This document shows, in pieces, positions 23,074 through 31,067 of a stretch of DNA of 35,927 nucleotides (its first letter is position 1; every line of letters begins with the position of its first letter). This DNA comes from an uncultured Lachnospiraceae bacterium (GTDB lineage Bacteria; Bacillota; Clostridia; Lachnospirales; Lachnospiraceae): the NCBI GenBank assembly GCA_910585895.1, contig CAJUHY010000024.1:1-35927 (forward strand), read 5' to 3'. Both the position numbers and the translations under genes were made by a program. The notes under the pieces are model-generated. The model had not been told where the DNA came from. It ran no database searches and saw nothing but the letters and a program-made list of their open reading frames with translations.

Positions 23074-23919
23074 ATGCATTTTCAATGGTATCCGGGGCAT
23101 ATGACGAAAGCGAAGCGTCAGATGCAGGAAGACATAAAACTGATAGATTTGGTAATTGAACTGGTGGATGCGCGTATCCCCTTAAGCAGCCGCAATCCCG
23201 ATATTGATGATTTGGGGAAGCAGAAAGCAAGGCTGATATTGATGAATAAGGCGGACCTTGCCAGCGAGGAGCAGAATAAGGCGTGGGCAGCGTATTTCAA
23301 AGAAAAAGGATTTTTTGTGGTAAAGCTGGATGCCAGGAACAGAGCAGGAATCAAGACAATCAATGAGGTAATTCTTGACGCATGTAAGGAGAAGATTGAG
23401 CGTGACAGGAGACGTGGAATTAAAAACCGTCCGGTACGTGCCATGGTAGTGGGCATTCCCAATGTAGGGAAGTCTACATTTATCAATACTTATGCGGGAA
23501 AAGCCTGTGCCAAAACCGGCAATAAACCAGGAGTTACCAAAGGTAAACAGTGGATTCGCCTCAATAAAAATGTGGAATTATTAGATACCCCCGGTATATT
23601 GTGGCCGAAGTTTGAGGACCAGAAGGTAGGGCTCTGTCTGGCTTTGGTCGGTTCCATTAAAGATGAGATTTTAAATATTGATGAGCTGTCTTTGGAACTG
23701 ATTAATATTCTGCAGGCAAGGTATCCTGGGCTGCTTGCCCAGAGGTATGGGGTGACAGAGGGACAGAAGCCTGCAGAGATATTAAAGGAAATTGCGGGCA
23801 ACCGGAAATGTGTGAAGAAGGGCAACGAATTGGATTATGGCAAGGCTGCGTCCATGGTGATTGATGAGTTCCGCAGCGGCAGGCTGGGCAAAATAACACT
23901 TGAATTTCCACAGGAGTAG
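23074..23919 (+). CDS. rbgA: Ribosome biogenesis GTPase YlqF/RbgA
   Basis: A 281-aa circularly permuted GTPase required for late 50S assembly in Bacillus. G-motifs come in permuted order: NKAD (58-61, G4), then the P-loop GIPNVGKS (127-134, G1) and DTPGILWP (171-178, G3). The N-terminus FQWYPGHMTKAKRQM and the early LIDLVIELVDARIPLSSRNP are typical of YlqF. The C-terminal ~90 residues form the family's helical RNA-binding domain. ATG with GGAGGG. Placed after rplS as in B. subtilis, but here between two signal peptidase genes. Confidence 0.96.
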   Translation: MHFQWYPGHMTKAKRQMQEDIKLIDLVIELVDARIPLSSRNPDIDDLGKQKARLILMNKADLASEEQNKAWAAYFKEKGFFVVKLDARNRAGIKTINEVILDACKEKIERDRRRGIKNRPVRAMVVGIPNVGKSTFINTYAGKACAKTGNKPGVTKGKQWIRLNKNVELLDTPGILWPKFEDQKVGLCLALVGSIKDEILNIDELSLELINILQARYPGLLAQRYGVTEGQKPAEILKEIAGNRKCVKKGNELDYGKAASMVIDEFRSGRLGKITLEFPQE

Positions 23920-23967
23920 AGCTAAAATAGGGATAGGGAGTAAAATAGCCGAAGAAAGAAGTAAGGT

Positions 23968-24549
23968 ATGGACAATCAACAAAAAGAACAGATGGAATCA
24001 GCAGAAAAAGAGACAAATGTGTTAAAGGAGACAATCAGTTTTATTGTTTATATTGGGATTGTATTTTTGCTGACTTATTTGGTAATTCATTACATAGGTC
24101 AGCGCACACAGGTCAGCGGCAGTTCGATGGAAGCCACGCTGAGTGATGGTGATAATCTGATTGTAGACAAGATATCTTATCGGTTCCACGACCCTGAACG
24201 GTATGATATCATTGTTTTCCCCTATAAATATGAAAAGAACACCTACTATATCAAACGAATTATTGGTCTTCCGGGTGAAGTTGTGCAGATTGATGAGGAT
24301 GGCACGATTTATGTTGATGGGGAAGTGTTGGAAGAGTCTTATGGCCGGGAAGTTATTTTGGACCCTGGAGAAGCCGAAGAACCGATTGCGTTGGGCGAAG
24401 ATGAGTATTTTGTGCTGGGAGACAACCGCAATGCCAGTTCTGACAGCAGAGACCCCAGTGTGGGCAATATTTTAGGTGAAGACATTGTCGGCAGAGCATG
24501 GGTTAGAATATATCCGTTTAACAAGATGGAATTTATCAAGCACCAATGA
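23968..24549 (+). CDS. lepB: Signal peptidase I, second copy
   Basis: A 193-aa second type I signal peptidase. Membrane segment ~23-42; catalytic S53 in GSSMEATL; K96 in YYIKRIIGLPGE; C-terminal GDNRNASSDSRDPSVG. It is clearly related to the first copy 0.9 kb upstream but diverged in the N-terminus and in the loop after YVDGEVLEE, so the duplication is not recent. It starts 48 bp after rbgA, 34 bp before rnhB, and is likely co-transcribed with both. Confidence 0.94.
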   Translation: MDNQQKEQMESAEKETNVLKETISFIVYIGIVFLLTYLVIHYIGQRTQVSGSSMEATLSDGDNLIVDKISYRFHDPERYDIIVFPYKYEKNTYYIKRIIGLPGEVVQIDEDGTIYVDGEVLEESYGREVILDPGEAEEPIALGEDEYFVLGDNRNASSDSRDPSVGNILGEDIVGRAWVRIYPFNKMEFIKHQ

Positions 24550-24583
24550 GAAGTAATATAAATACATTCAGAGGAGGGTTTCG

Positions 24584-25345
24584 GTGAGCGGGTTGAGGAC
24601 AATCGCGGAAATAAAAGCGGAATTACAGGCAGCAGAGGAAGATATGCTGCCTTCTTTTATTTTAAAATATGGAACAGATACGCGGGCAGGGGTGCAGAAG
24701 CTAACAGAACAGGCGGAAAAGCGGCTGAAAGCTTTGGAGGACGAGCGGGCGCGCATTGAGGGGTTAAAGGTTTATGAGAAACAGTATGGGGAGCGGGGAT
24801 ATGTCTGCGGCATTGATGAAGTAGGCAGAGGGCCCCTGGCTGGTCCGGTAGTTGCCGGCGCTGTCATTTTGCCCCAAGACTGCAGGATTTTGTATATCAA
24901 TGATTCCAAGAAACTCAGTGAAAAAAAGCGGGAGGAACTTTATGATATCATTATGGAACAGGCAATTGCCACAGGCATCGGCATGGTAAGCCCGGCGCGG
25001 ATTGATGAAATCAACATTCTGCAGGCGACTTATGAGGCGATGCGCGAGGCGATTCAGAATCTGTCCGTAACGCCCGATATATTATTAAACGATGCGGTGA
25101 CGATTCCTGGGGTATCGATTCCCCAGGTGCCGATTGTCAAAGGAGATGCCAAGAGCATTTCTATCGGGGCAGCGAGTATCATCGCCAAAGTTACCAGGGA
25201 CCGGCTGATGAAGGAATATGACAAGTCGCTGCCGGAATATGGGTTTGCCAGAAATAAAGGTTATGGCTCCGCGGAGCATATAGCAGCAATCCGCACACAT
25301 GGCGCTTCCCCGATTCACCGGCAATCGTTTATCAGGAATTTGTAA
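24584..25345 (+). CDS. rnhB: Ribonuclease HII
   Basis: Removes ribonucleotides from RNA-DNA hybrids. 253 aa. Catalytic residues are D78 and E79 in CGIDEVGRGPLAGPVV, an Asp in DILLNDA and an Asp in AKVTRD; NDSKKLSEKKR and KGDAKSISIGAASI are family blocks. Residues 1-70 form a helical N-terminal extension (IAEIKAELQAAEED onward) found in Bacillota long-form RnhB. GTG start 5 nt after GAGGAGGG. Position after rbgA is conserved in Bacillota. Confidence 0.96.
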   Translation: MSGLRTIAEIKAELQAAEEDMLPSFILKYGTDTRAGVQKLTEQAEKRLKALEDERARIEGLKVYEKQYGERGYVCGIDEVGRGPLAGPVVAGAVILPQDCRILYINDSKKLSEKKREELYDIIMEQAIATGIGMVSPARIDEINILQATYEAMREAIQNLSVTPDILLNDAVTIPGVSIPQVPIVKGDAKSISIGAASIIAKVTRDRLMKEYDKSLPEYGFARNKGYGSAEHIAAIRTHGASPIHRQSFIRNL

Positions 25346-25354
25346 AAATTCAGG

Positions 25355-25422
25355 AGTTTAGAAAGGCCGAAAGCATAGAAAGGTGTAGAGCATAGAAGGG
25401 ACAGGAGCATAGAACGGAAAGG
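25355..25422. repeat. Four 17-bp imperfect tandem repeats upstream of the FliK-like gene
   Basis: The motif AGCATAGAA recurs at 25372, 25389 and 25406, exactly 17 bp apart, each followed by a G-rich half. A diverged first unit begins at 25355 (AGTTTAGAA). The array fills the rnhB/FliK-like gap and ends 11 bp before the start codon. Confidence 0.75.
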
Positions 25423-25433
25423 CAGGAAAACCA

Positions 25434-27404
25434 ATGTCATTAGTGGATAGTGTTTACCAATACCCCAACAGCCCGACAGCCAATACCCATGCTGCGAATC
25501 AGAGCAAAGAAGCAGGGGCGGTGCAGAAGATTACGACACAGGCGCAGCAATTGATGCCTGGTAAGGTGTTTGAGGGGACAATTACGGAAATTAAAAATGG
25601 TCAGGTGACTATCGGGCTGAATGATGGGAGCACCATTTCAGCCAGGATGGATACCGGAGTAAATTTGGAAAAAGGGCAGCCCATGCTTTTTGAGGTCAAA
25701 TCGAACAGCGGGGAGCAGATAGCAATCCGTCCAGTAACGTTAGAGAGCGCGCAGAACCCCACGCTGCTGAAGGCTTTAGAGGCGGCAGGACTGAAGGTCA
25801 ATGAGCGCAATCTTTCCATGGTAAACCAGATGATGGCGGAGAAAATGCCTATCAATAAACAAAGTTTGCTGCAGATGATGCGTGTTTCTTCTGCCTTTCC
25901 CAAGGCAGATATGCAGACGCTGGTGCAAATGCAGAAATTGGGGTTTGTAATCACAGAGGAATCTCTGAATCAGTTTCAAAATTATAAAAATGGCCAGCAG
26001 GCGATTTTGCCGGATATGAATCGTCTCATGCAGGGAATCATGGAACTGCCAGGACAGATGTTGGGGTCTGGGGGAACTGGAGCAGCGGCACAGAATTCTG
26101 GATTTCTGCTGGGACTGCAGCAGCAGATTTTAGGCATAATTCTTGGTGGTGAGCAGCAGCCTGTTTCTGATGCGCAGCTGGGAAATATGCAAGGACAGCC
26201 GATTCCGGGAGAACAGATGGGAGTGCCTGGTGAGAGCATTTTAAATGGAACTGTTTCAGGGCAGAACCCTGCTGGGGCAGCCGGGGAAGGACAGTTTGCC
26301 GGAGGAATTGCCGGGGAGACAGCATTGCCCGAAGGAGCAGTCATAGGAAAAAATGGAGAAGGCCAGCTTGCCGGAGGAATTGCCGGGGAGACAGCATTGC
26401 CCGAAGGAGCAGTCATGGGAAAAAATGGAGAAGGGCAGCTTGCCGGAGGAATCGCCGGAGACAATCTTTCGCAGGGGAATACGGCTGCCGCAAATCAGGC
26501 AGGGGAGGCAGCACAGGTGCAGGCAGACGCCGCAGGGCGGATTGTGGCAGATGATAATGGCGGTGGAAGCAAAGCCACCGTGGCGCAGCTGCTTTCCGGG
26601 GAACAGCAGGGCAGGCTTACATCATTGCTGCAGGAGTTTTCCGGGGCAAGAGGAAATGAACAGCTTTTGCCAAATGGGCAGTTAAATACCAGCCTGGGCG
26701 CCGGGGAGCTTCTTTTGCAGATTATGGATGTTCTGGAGCAGAGTAAGGAGGCCAGTAGCGCGTCCATTGAGAAGCTATTCCATTCTGAAGAATATAAGGT
26801 ACTGCTGAAACAGGCAATGACCGAGCAATGGATGCTGACGCCGGATAAATTAAAAGAAGAAGGGGCAGTGAAGGAATTTTATCAGCGGCTGTCAAGCCAG
26901 ATGTCAGAGCTGCAGCAGACGCTTGCACAGGCAGGAAAAGATGGTTCTATTCTGGCCAAGAGCGCGCAGTCCGTGCAGAGCAACCTGGAATTCATGAATC
27001 AGGTAAATCAACTCTATACCTATGTACAGCTTCCTTTGAAATTACAGAATCAGAATGCGCACAGCGACCTTTATGTATATACGAACAAGAAGAATCTCCG
27101 TCAGAAAGAGGGGGAACTGACGGCATTGCTGCACCTGGACATGGACCATCTGGGAGCAACCGACATATTTGTCAAGCTTTTGGGGAGCGCTGTGCAGACA
27201 GAATTTTATTTTGAGGATGAGAATTCGTGCCGCCTGATATCCCAGTGCTCACAGGAGCTTGTAAAACGTCTGGAGGAAAAAGGCTATTCCTGTGATGTCA
27301 AGGTGGAAAACCGTAAAAAGAAACAGGATTTTGTGCAGGATTTCTTGGAAAGGGAGAATCCTCCGGGCAAGCTGCAGCGGTATTCCTTTGATGTGAAGGC
27401 GTAA
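25434..27404 (+). CDS. FliK-like (YlqG-type) hook-length-control-like protein
   Basis: A 656-aa protein at the position of B. subtilis ylqG. Residues ~40-110 (PGKVFEGTITEIKNGQVTIG) form a small beta domain that reads like the start of FliK-like proteins; ~110-190 are helical; ~200-390 are a low-complexity Gly/Gln/Ala region with 24-residue repeats; ~540-656 are the FliK C-terminal-like domain (YVQLPLKLQNQNAHSDLYVY, then LHLDMDHLGATDIFVKL). FliK sets hook length and switches export specificity through FlhB. No flagellar gene is present here, yet the next gene is an FlhB C-terminal homologue, so the pair likely acts together; its role outside flagella is unknown. The ATG is preceded by GGCAGG. 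Confidence 0.75.
   Translation: MSLVDSVYQYPNSPTANTHAANQSKEAGAVQKITTQAQQLMPGKVFEGTITEIKNGQVTIGLNDGSTISARMDTGVNLEKGQPMLFEVKSNSGEQIAIRPVTLESAQNPTLLKALEAAGLKVNERNLSMVNQMMAEKMPINKQSLLQMMRVSSAFPKADMQTLVQMQKLGFVITEESLNQFQNYKNGQQAILPDMNRLMQGIMELPGQMLGSGGTGAAAQNSGFLLGLQQQILGIILGGEQQPVSDAQLGNMQGQPIPGEQMGVPGESILNGTVSGQNPAGAAGEGQFAGGIAGETALPEGAVIGKNGEGQLAGGIAGETALPEGAVMGKNGEGQLAGGIAGDNLSQGNTAAANQAGEAAQVQADAAGRIVADDNGGGSKATVAQLLSGEQQGRLTSLLQEFSGARGNEQLLPNGQLNTSLGAGELLLQIMDVLEQSKEASSASIEKLFHSEEYKVLLKQAMTEQWMLTPDKLKEEGAVKEFYQRLSSQMSELQQTLAQAGKDGSILAKSAQSVQSNLEFMNQVNQLYTYVQLPLKLQNQNAHSDLYVYTNKKNLRQKEGELTALLHLDMDHLGATDIFVKLLGSAVQTEFYFEDENSCRLISQCSQELVKRLEEKGYSCDVKVENRKKKQDFVQDFLERENPPGKLQRYSFDVKA
26283..26462 (+). 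repeat. 72-bp in-frame tandem repeat within the FliK-like gene
   Basis: Two full units start at 26283 and 26355, and a partial third at 26427. Each encodes GEGQ(F/L)AGGIAGETALPEGAV plus a short tail (24 aa). The units differ at only a few bases, so this is a recent expansion in the linker between FliK-like domains. Confidence 0.85.
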
Positions 27405-27484
27405 AGAAAGCTGCATATATATCTATTGACATCAAAGCGTAAGAGGATTTTAAGTATTAAAATCATAGAGGAAGGGGGAAGCGT

Positions 27485-27814
27485 TTGGTGGAAGAGGTAC
27501 GGTATAAAAACACCGGAGAACCAGTCACTGCGGAGAGTGAAGAGGGGCTTCGTCAGAAGACGGCAGTGGCAGTGGCGTATGAGCCGGGAGAGCGGGCGCC
27601 CAAAATCATTGCTACCGGGAAAGGCTATACAGCAGAGCGTATTATTGAGAAAGCAAAAGAGGAGAATATTCCATTTTACCGGGATGATAAGCTGGCAAAG
27701 ACGTTGTCAAAGCTGGAAATCGGAGAAATGATTCCGCCGGAACTCTATGAGGTGGTGGCGGAGATTCTCGTATTTGTGGATGATATGGAGAAATTAAAGT
27801 CAAAACTGAGATAA
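27485..27814 (+). CDS. FlhB C-terminal-domain-like protein (YlqH/EscU family)
   Basis: A 109-aa protein matching the cytoplasmic C-terminal domain of FlhB/YscU export-switch proteins, without their membrane half: AVAVAYEPGERAPKIIATGK (~29-48) and then IIEKAKEENIPFYRDDKLAKTLSKLEIGE. In flagellar FlhB an NPTH motif is self-cleaved at the start of this block; it is absent here, as in B. subtilis YlqH. The start is TTG 27485 or GTG 27488; GAGGAAGGGGG lies just upstream. It follows the FliK-like gene by 80 bp, mirroring the FliK-FlhB partnership. The function of this stand-alone pair is unknown. Confidence 0.82.
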   Translation: MVEEVRYKNTGEPVTAESEEGLRQKTAVAVAYEPGERAPKIIATGKGYTAERIIEKAKEENIPFYRDDKLAKTLSKLEIGEMIPPELYEVVAEILVFVDDMEKLKSKLR

Positions 27815-27856
27815 AGTGGAGAGATTATAGATAAAATTATTACAAGGAGAGGGAGT

Positions 27857-28219
27857 TTGGCAAACAGGGGAAACAGCAGCCGCGAGAGGGGCGCAAAATA
27901 CGAGGAACTGGCAGCAGAATATCTGCAAAAACAGGGATTTCAGATATTGCAGCGCAATTTCAGCAGCAGGTTTGGGGAGATTGATTTAATTGCCAGAGAG
28001 GGCAGATATCTGGTATTTGTGGAGGTCAAATATCGAGCCCAAAATAACGGCGGACATCCTCTTGAAGCAGTTAATGTGCGTAAGCAGCGACGTATTGGCA
28101 AGACGGCGGATTTCTATCTTCTGCGTTATGGATATGGGGAAACTACGCCCTGCCGTTTTGACGTGGTAGGCATTTTGGGGGATGAGGTGATTCATTTGCG
28201 GAATGCATTTGAACGGTAA
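27857..28219 (+). CDS. yraN: YraN family protein (UPF0102, restriction-endonuclease-like fold)
   Basis: A 120-aa protein of UPF0102, a small PD-(D/E)XK nuclease-like family of uncertain substrate. Seen: RERGAKYEELAAEYLQKQGF at the N-terminus, FGEIDLIAREGRYLVFVEVKYR (~46-67) with the D and E-x-K catalytic set, and a C-terminal RFDVVGI. TTG start at 27857 after GGAGAGGGAG. Its place after rnhB and the ylqGH-like genes is usual in Bacillota. Confidence 0.92.
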   Translation: MANRGNSSRERGAKYEELAAEYLQKQGFQILQRNFSSRFGEIDLIAREGRYLVFVEVKYRAQNNGGHPLEAVNVRKQRRIGKTADFYLLRYGYGETTPCRFDVVGILGDEVIHLRNAFER

Positions 28220-28254
28220 ATCGCTTCCTGTTGGATGGTTCTTGTGATTGGTAA

Positions 28255-28284
28255 AAATGGGTGAACTGCATACAGTTCATTTTA
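28255..28284 (+). terminator. Hairpin between yraN and pgeF
   Basis: AAAATG and GAACTG, separated by a GGT bulge, pair with CAGTTCATTTT around a CATA loop. It may act as a weak terminator or attenuator before pgeF. Confidence 0.4.
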
Positions 28285-28297
28285 GAAAGGGCGGGTT

Positions 28298-29185
28298 TTG
28301 AATATGGCAGAGTATATTTTGGTACGAAAAGAGCGGGAAGGGAAGCAGCCTGCACCGGTTATGTGTTCCCGGCAGCTTGCAAGCGTAGAGTTTCCCTATC
28401 TTTCCTATCCGATTTTGGAGCAGACAGGAATTGTGGAGCATTGTTTTACCACACGGCTTGGCGGCGTCAGCAGAGGCATCTATGAGAGCTTGAATCTCAG
28501 TTTTACCAGAGGGGATGACAGGATGGCGGTAGAGGAGAATTTTCGCCGGGTATCTGGAATGCTGGGGTGCAGATATGACAATTTTGTGCTTAGCGACCAG
28601 ACCCACACGACCAATGTCAGACGCGTAGGTAAAGAGGATGCCGGAAAGGGGATTACCAGGGAGCGCGGCTATGCGGATGTGGACGGTCTGATTACTGACG
28701 AACCGGGACTTGTGCTGTCTACTTTCTATGCGGATTGCGTTCCCCTGTATTTTGTGGACATAAAGAGACGTGCCATCGGTCTGTCGCACTCCGGTTGGCG
28801 TGGAACGGCAGGGCGTATGGGACGAGCGACATTAGAAGCCATGCGGCGGGAATTCGGTACACAGCCGCAAGACGTCATTTGTGCCATTGGGCCATCTATC
28901 TGTCAGGATTGTTACGAAGTCAGCCAAGACGTGGCAGATGAATTTATACATGAATTTTGCGGACACGAAGCGGAGATTTTGATTGATAAGGGGAATGGCA
29001 AATACCAGCTTGATTTGTGGCGTGCCAATGAGATTGTCCTTTTGGAGACAGGAATAAAGCAGGAGCATTTATCCGTGACGGATGTGTGCACCTGCTGTAA
29101 TCCGAAGCTGCTGTTTTCTCACCGTGCGAGCCGTGGGAAACGCGGAAATCTAGGAGCGTTTTTGAGCTTGAAAGAGAAAGAATAA
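28298..29185 (+). CDS. pgeF: Multicopper-oxidase-like purine nucleoside enzyme, YfiH/PgeF family
   Basis: A 295-aa member of the DUF152/YfiH family. Older annotation calls it a laccase or polyphenol oxidase; E. coli YfiH corrects misincorporated L-Ser in peptidoglycan precursors, and other members act on purine nucleosides. Metal-site blocks are DQTHTTNVR, FYADCVPLYF and GLSHSGWRGTAGR, plus CTCCNPKLLFSHR near the C-terminus. TTG 28298 is favoured by AAAGG 7 nt upstream; ATG 28304 is the alternative. It ends 8 bp from the end of the convergent ABC-F gene. Confidence 0.9.
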   Translation: MNMAEYILVRKEREGKQPAPVMCSRQLASVEFPYLSYPILEQTGIVEHCFTTRLGGVSRGIYESLNLSFTRGDDRMAVEENFRRVSGMLGCRYDNFVLSDQTHTTNVRRVGKEDAGKGITRERGYADVDGLITDEPGLVLSTFYADCVPLYFVDIKRRAIGLSHSGWRGTAGRMGRATLEAMRREFGTQPQDVICAIGPSICQDCYEVSQDVADEFIHEFCGHEAEILIDKGNGKYQLDLWRANEIVLLETGIKQEHLSVTDVCTCCNPKLLFSHRASRGKRGNLGAFLSLKEKE

Positions 29186-29193
29186 TTGTAAAT

Positions 29194-30834
29194 TTAATCA
29201 TCCTCTTCCTGTGCATTGCTCGTGGAATATATCTGTCTTTTCCTTGCCATCTCATCACTTTCCAGATATTCATCGTATGTGGTGGTCTTGTCAATCATTG
29301 CGCCGTTCGGCAGAAATTCAATGATGCGGTTGGCAGTAGTCTGCACAACCTGATGGTCTCTGGAAGCGAAGAGGATTACGCCTGGGAATTTAATCAGCCC
29401 ATTGTTAAGGGCGGTGATGCTTTCCATATCGAGGTGGTCGGTAGGTTCGTCAAGGATTAAGATGTTAGAACCCTCAATCATCATGCGGGAAAGCAGGACA
29501 CGCACTTTCTCTCCACCGGATAATACCCGCATCCGCTTGATACCGTCCTCCCCGGCAAACAGCATTCTGCCCAGGAAGCCGCGGACATAGGTGGCGTCTT
29601 TAATTTCAGAAAACTGTGTCAGCCAGTCTGCAATCTGCAGGTCATTGTCAAAAATCTTGGTGTTGTCCTTGGGGAAGTATGACTGGCTGGTCGTAACGCC
29701 CCATTTATAGTTGCCCTCATCTGGTTCCATCTCTCCGGCAAGAATCTGGAACAATGTCGTTTTGGCAAGTTCACAGCTGCCCACAAAAGCAATCTTGTCA
29801 TTATGTCCGGCAATAAAGGAAATATTGTCTAATACTTTTACGCCGTCAATGGTCTTGCTCAGATTTTCCACGGTCAGGACCTCGTTGCCAATCTCGCGGT
29901 TGGGACGAAAGTCAATATAGGGATATTTACGGCTGGACGGCTTGATTTCGTCCAACTGGATTTTTTCCAAGGCACGTTTTCTGGAAGTCGCCTGTTTGGA
30001 TTTGGAAGCATTGGCGGAGAAACGTGAGATAAATTCCTGCAGTTCCTTAATCTTTTCTTCTTTTTTCTTATTGGCTTCTTTCATCTGCTTTATCAAAAGC
30101 TGGCTGGATTCATACCAGAAATCATAATTCCCGGCATAGAGCTGAATCTTGGCATAGTCAATATCTGCCGTATGCGTGCAGACTTTGTTCAGGAAATAAC
30201 GGTCATGTGATACTACGATTACCGTATTGTCAAAGTTAATCAGAAATTCCTCTAACCAGGCAATGGCATCTAAATCCAGATGGTTGGTAGGCTCGTCTAG
30301 GAGCAGGATATCAGGGTTGCCAAAGAGCGCCTGTGCGAGGAGCGCTTTGACTTTGATTTCGCTGGGGAGGTCTTTCATGATGGAGTAGTGGCACTCTGTA
30401 TCAATGCCCAGCCCATTCAAAAGCTGTGCGGCATCTGCTTCTGCATTCCAGCCATCCATTTCAGCAAATTCCGCTTCCAGTTCACTGGCGCGGATACCAT
30501 CTTCGTCCGTAAAGTCCTCTTTCATATATATTGCATCTTTTTCTTTCATGACATCATAGAGGCGTTGATTACCCATGATGACAGTATCCAACACGGAAAA
30601 TTCATCATATTTAAAATGGTCCTGCTGTAAGAAAGAGAGACGCTGTCCGGGTGTGATGGCAATGTCCCCGCTGGTGGGTTCTAACTGTCCGTTTAAAATC
30701 TTTAAAAATGTAGATTTCCCGGCGCCGTTGGCGCCAATGAGGCCATAGCAGTTGCCCTCCGTGAATTTAATATTTACATCTTCAAATAAGGCTTTTTTGC
30801 CGATTCTCAGGGATATATTGTTTGCACTAATCAT
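29194..30834 (-). CDS. ABC-F family ATPase with one degenerate ATP site
   Basis: A 546-aa soluble protein with two ABC domains and no membrane segment, resembling the YbiT/YkpA branch of ABC-F ribosome-associated ATPases. NBD1 has a normal Walker A (GANGAGKS, 34-41), Walker B (176-187) and SHD switch (209-211), but its signature is LPSEI (156-160). NBD2 has a normal signature LSGGE (438-442), but Walker A is GSCELAKT (352-359), Walker B reads DEPTDHLD and the switch is SRD (491-493). The helical interdomain linker (~240-300) is present. Since each ATP site pairs Walker A of one NBD with the signature of the other, one composite site is intact and the other impaired. ATG 30834 with AAAGGA is preferred over the upstream frame start. 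Confidence 0.9.
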   Translation of the reverse strand: MISANNISLRIGKKALFEDVNIKFTEGNCYGLIGANGAGKSTFLKILNGQLEPTSGDIAITPGQRLSFLQQDHFKYDEFSVLDTVIMGNQRLYDVMKEKDAIYMKEDFTDEDGIRASELEAEFAEMDGWNAEADAAQLLNGLGIDTECHYSIMKDLPSEIKVKALLAQALFGNPDILLLDEPTNHLDLDAIAWLEEFLINFDNTVIVVSHDRYFLNKVCTHTADIDYAKIQLYAGNYDFWYESSQLLIKQMKEANKKKEEKIKELQEFISRFSANASKSKQATSRKRALEKIQLDEIKPSSRKYPYIDFRPNREIGNEVLTVENLSKTIDGVKVLDNISFIAGHNDKIAFVGSCELAKTTLFQILAGEMEPDEGNYKWGVTTSQSYFPKDNTKIFDNDLQIADWLTQFSEIKDATYVRGFLGRMLFAGEDGIKRMRVLSGGEKVRVLLSRMMIEGSNILILDEPTDHLDMESITALNNGLIKFPGVILFASRDHQVVQTTANRIIEFLPNGAMIDKTTTYDEYLESDEMARKRQIYSTSNAQEEDD

Positions 30835-30902
30835 GGTATAGTTCCTTTCTGTAAATAACATGGTAGCCAATGCGCACTGCGGCGCGTATAATATCTTTCG
30901 CT

Positions 30903-30930
30903 ATTATACCTTATATCCGCTATTTTTCAA
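30903..30930 (-). promoter_or_regulatory. Promoter of the ABC-F gene
   Basis: Read on the minus strand: TTGAAA (30930-30925), a 16-bp spacer and TATAAT (30908-30903). The leader to the ATG is about 65 nt. Confidence 0.65.
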
Positions 30931-30938
30931 GAGTTTTA

Positions 30939-30967
30939 TTGAAAAAATATGCAAGATTTGGTATGAT
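30939..30967 (+). promoter_or_regulatory. Promoter of the GGDEF/EAL gene, extended -10
   Basis: TTGAAA (30939-30944), a 17-bp spacer and TATGAT (30962-30967) with TG at 30959-30960. Its -35 box lies 8 bp from the divergent -35 box of the ABC-F promoter. Confidence 0.65.
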
Positions 30968-31067
30968 GGGGATATGGTAATTGTCAATTTTTTGAAAATG
31001 GGGTTTTTATATGGATGGACGGAAGAAATGGGAGAATGAAGGCATGATAGAGGAGGGGGAAGAGAAC

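Noticed and set aside
25355..25422. Possible CRISPR or iteron array
   Set aside because: The 17-bp units have no spacers, and there are no cas or replication genes nearby.
26038..26464. Pro/Ser-rich minus-strand frames opposite the FliK-like gene
   Set aside because: They mirror the Gly-rich repeat on the coding strand and have no start signals.
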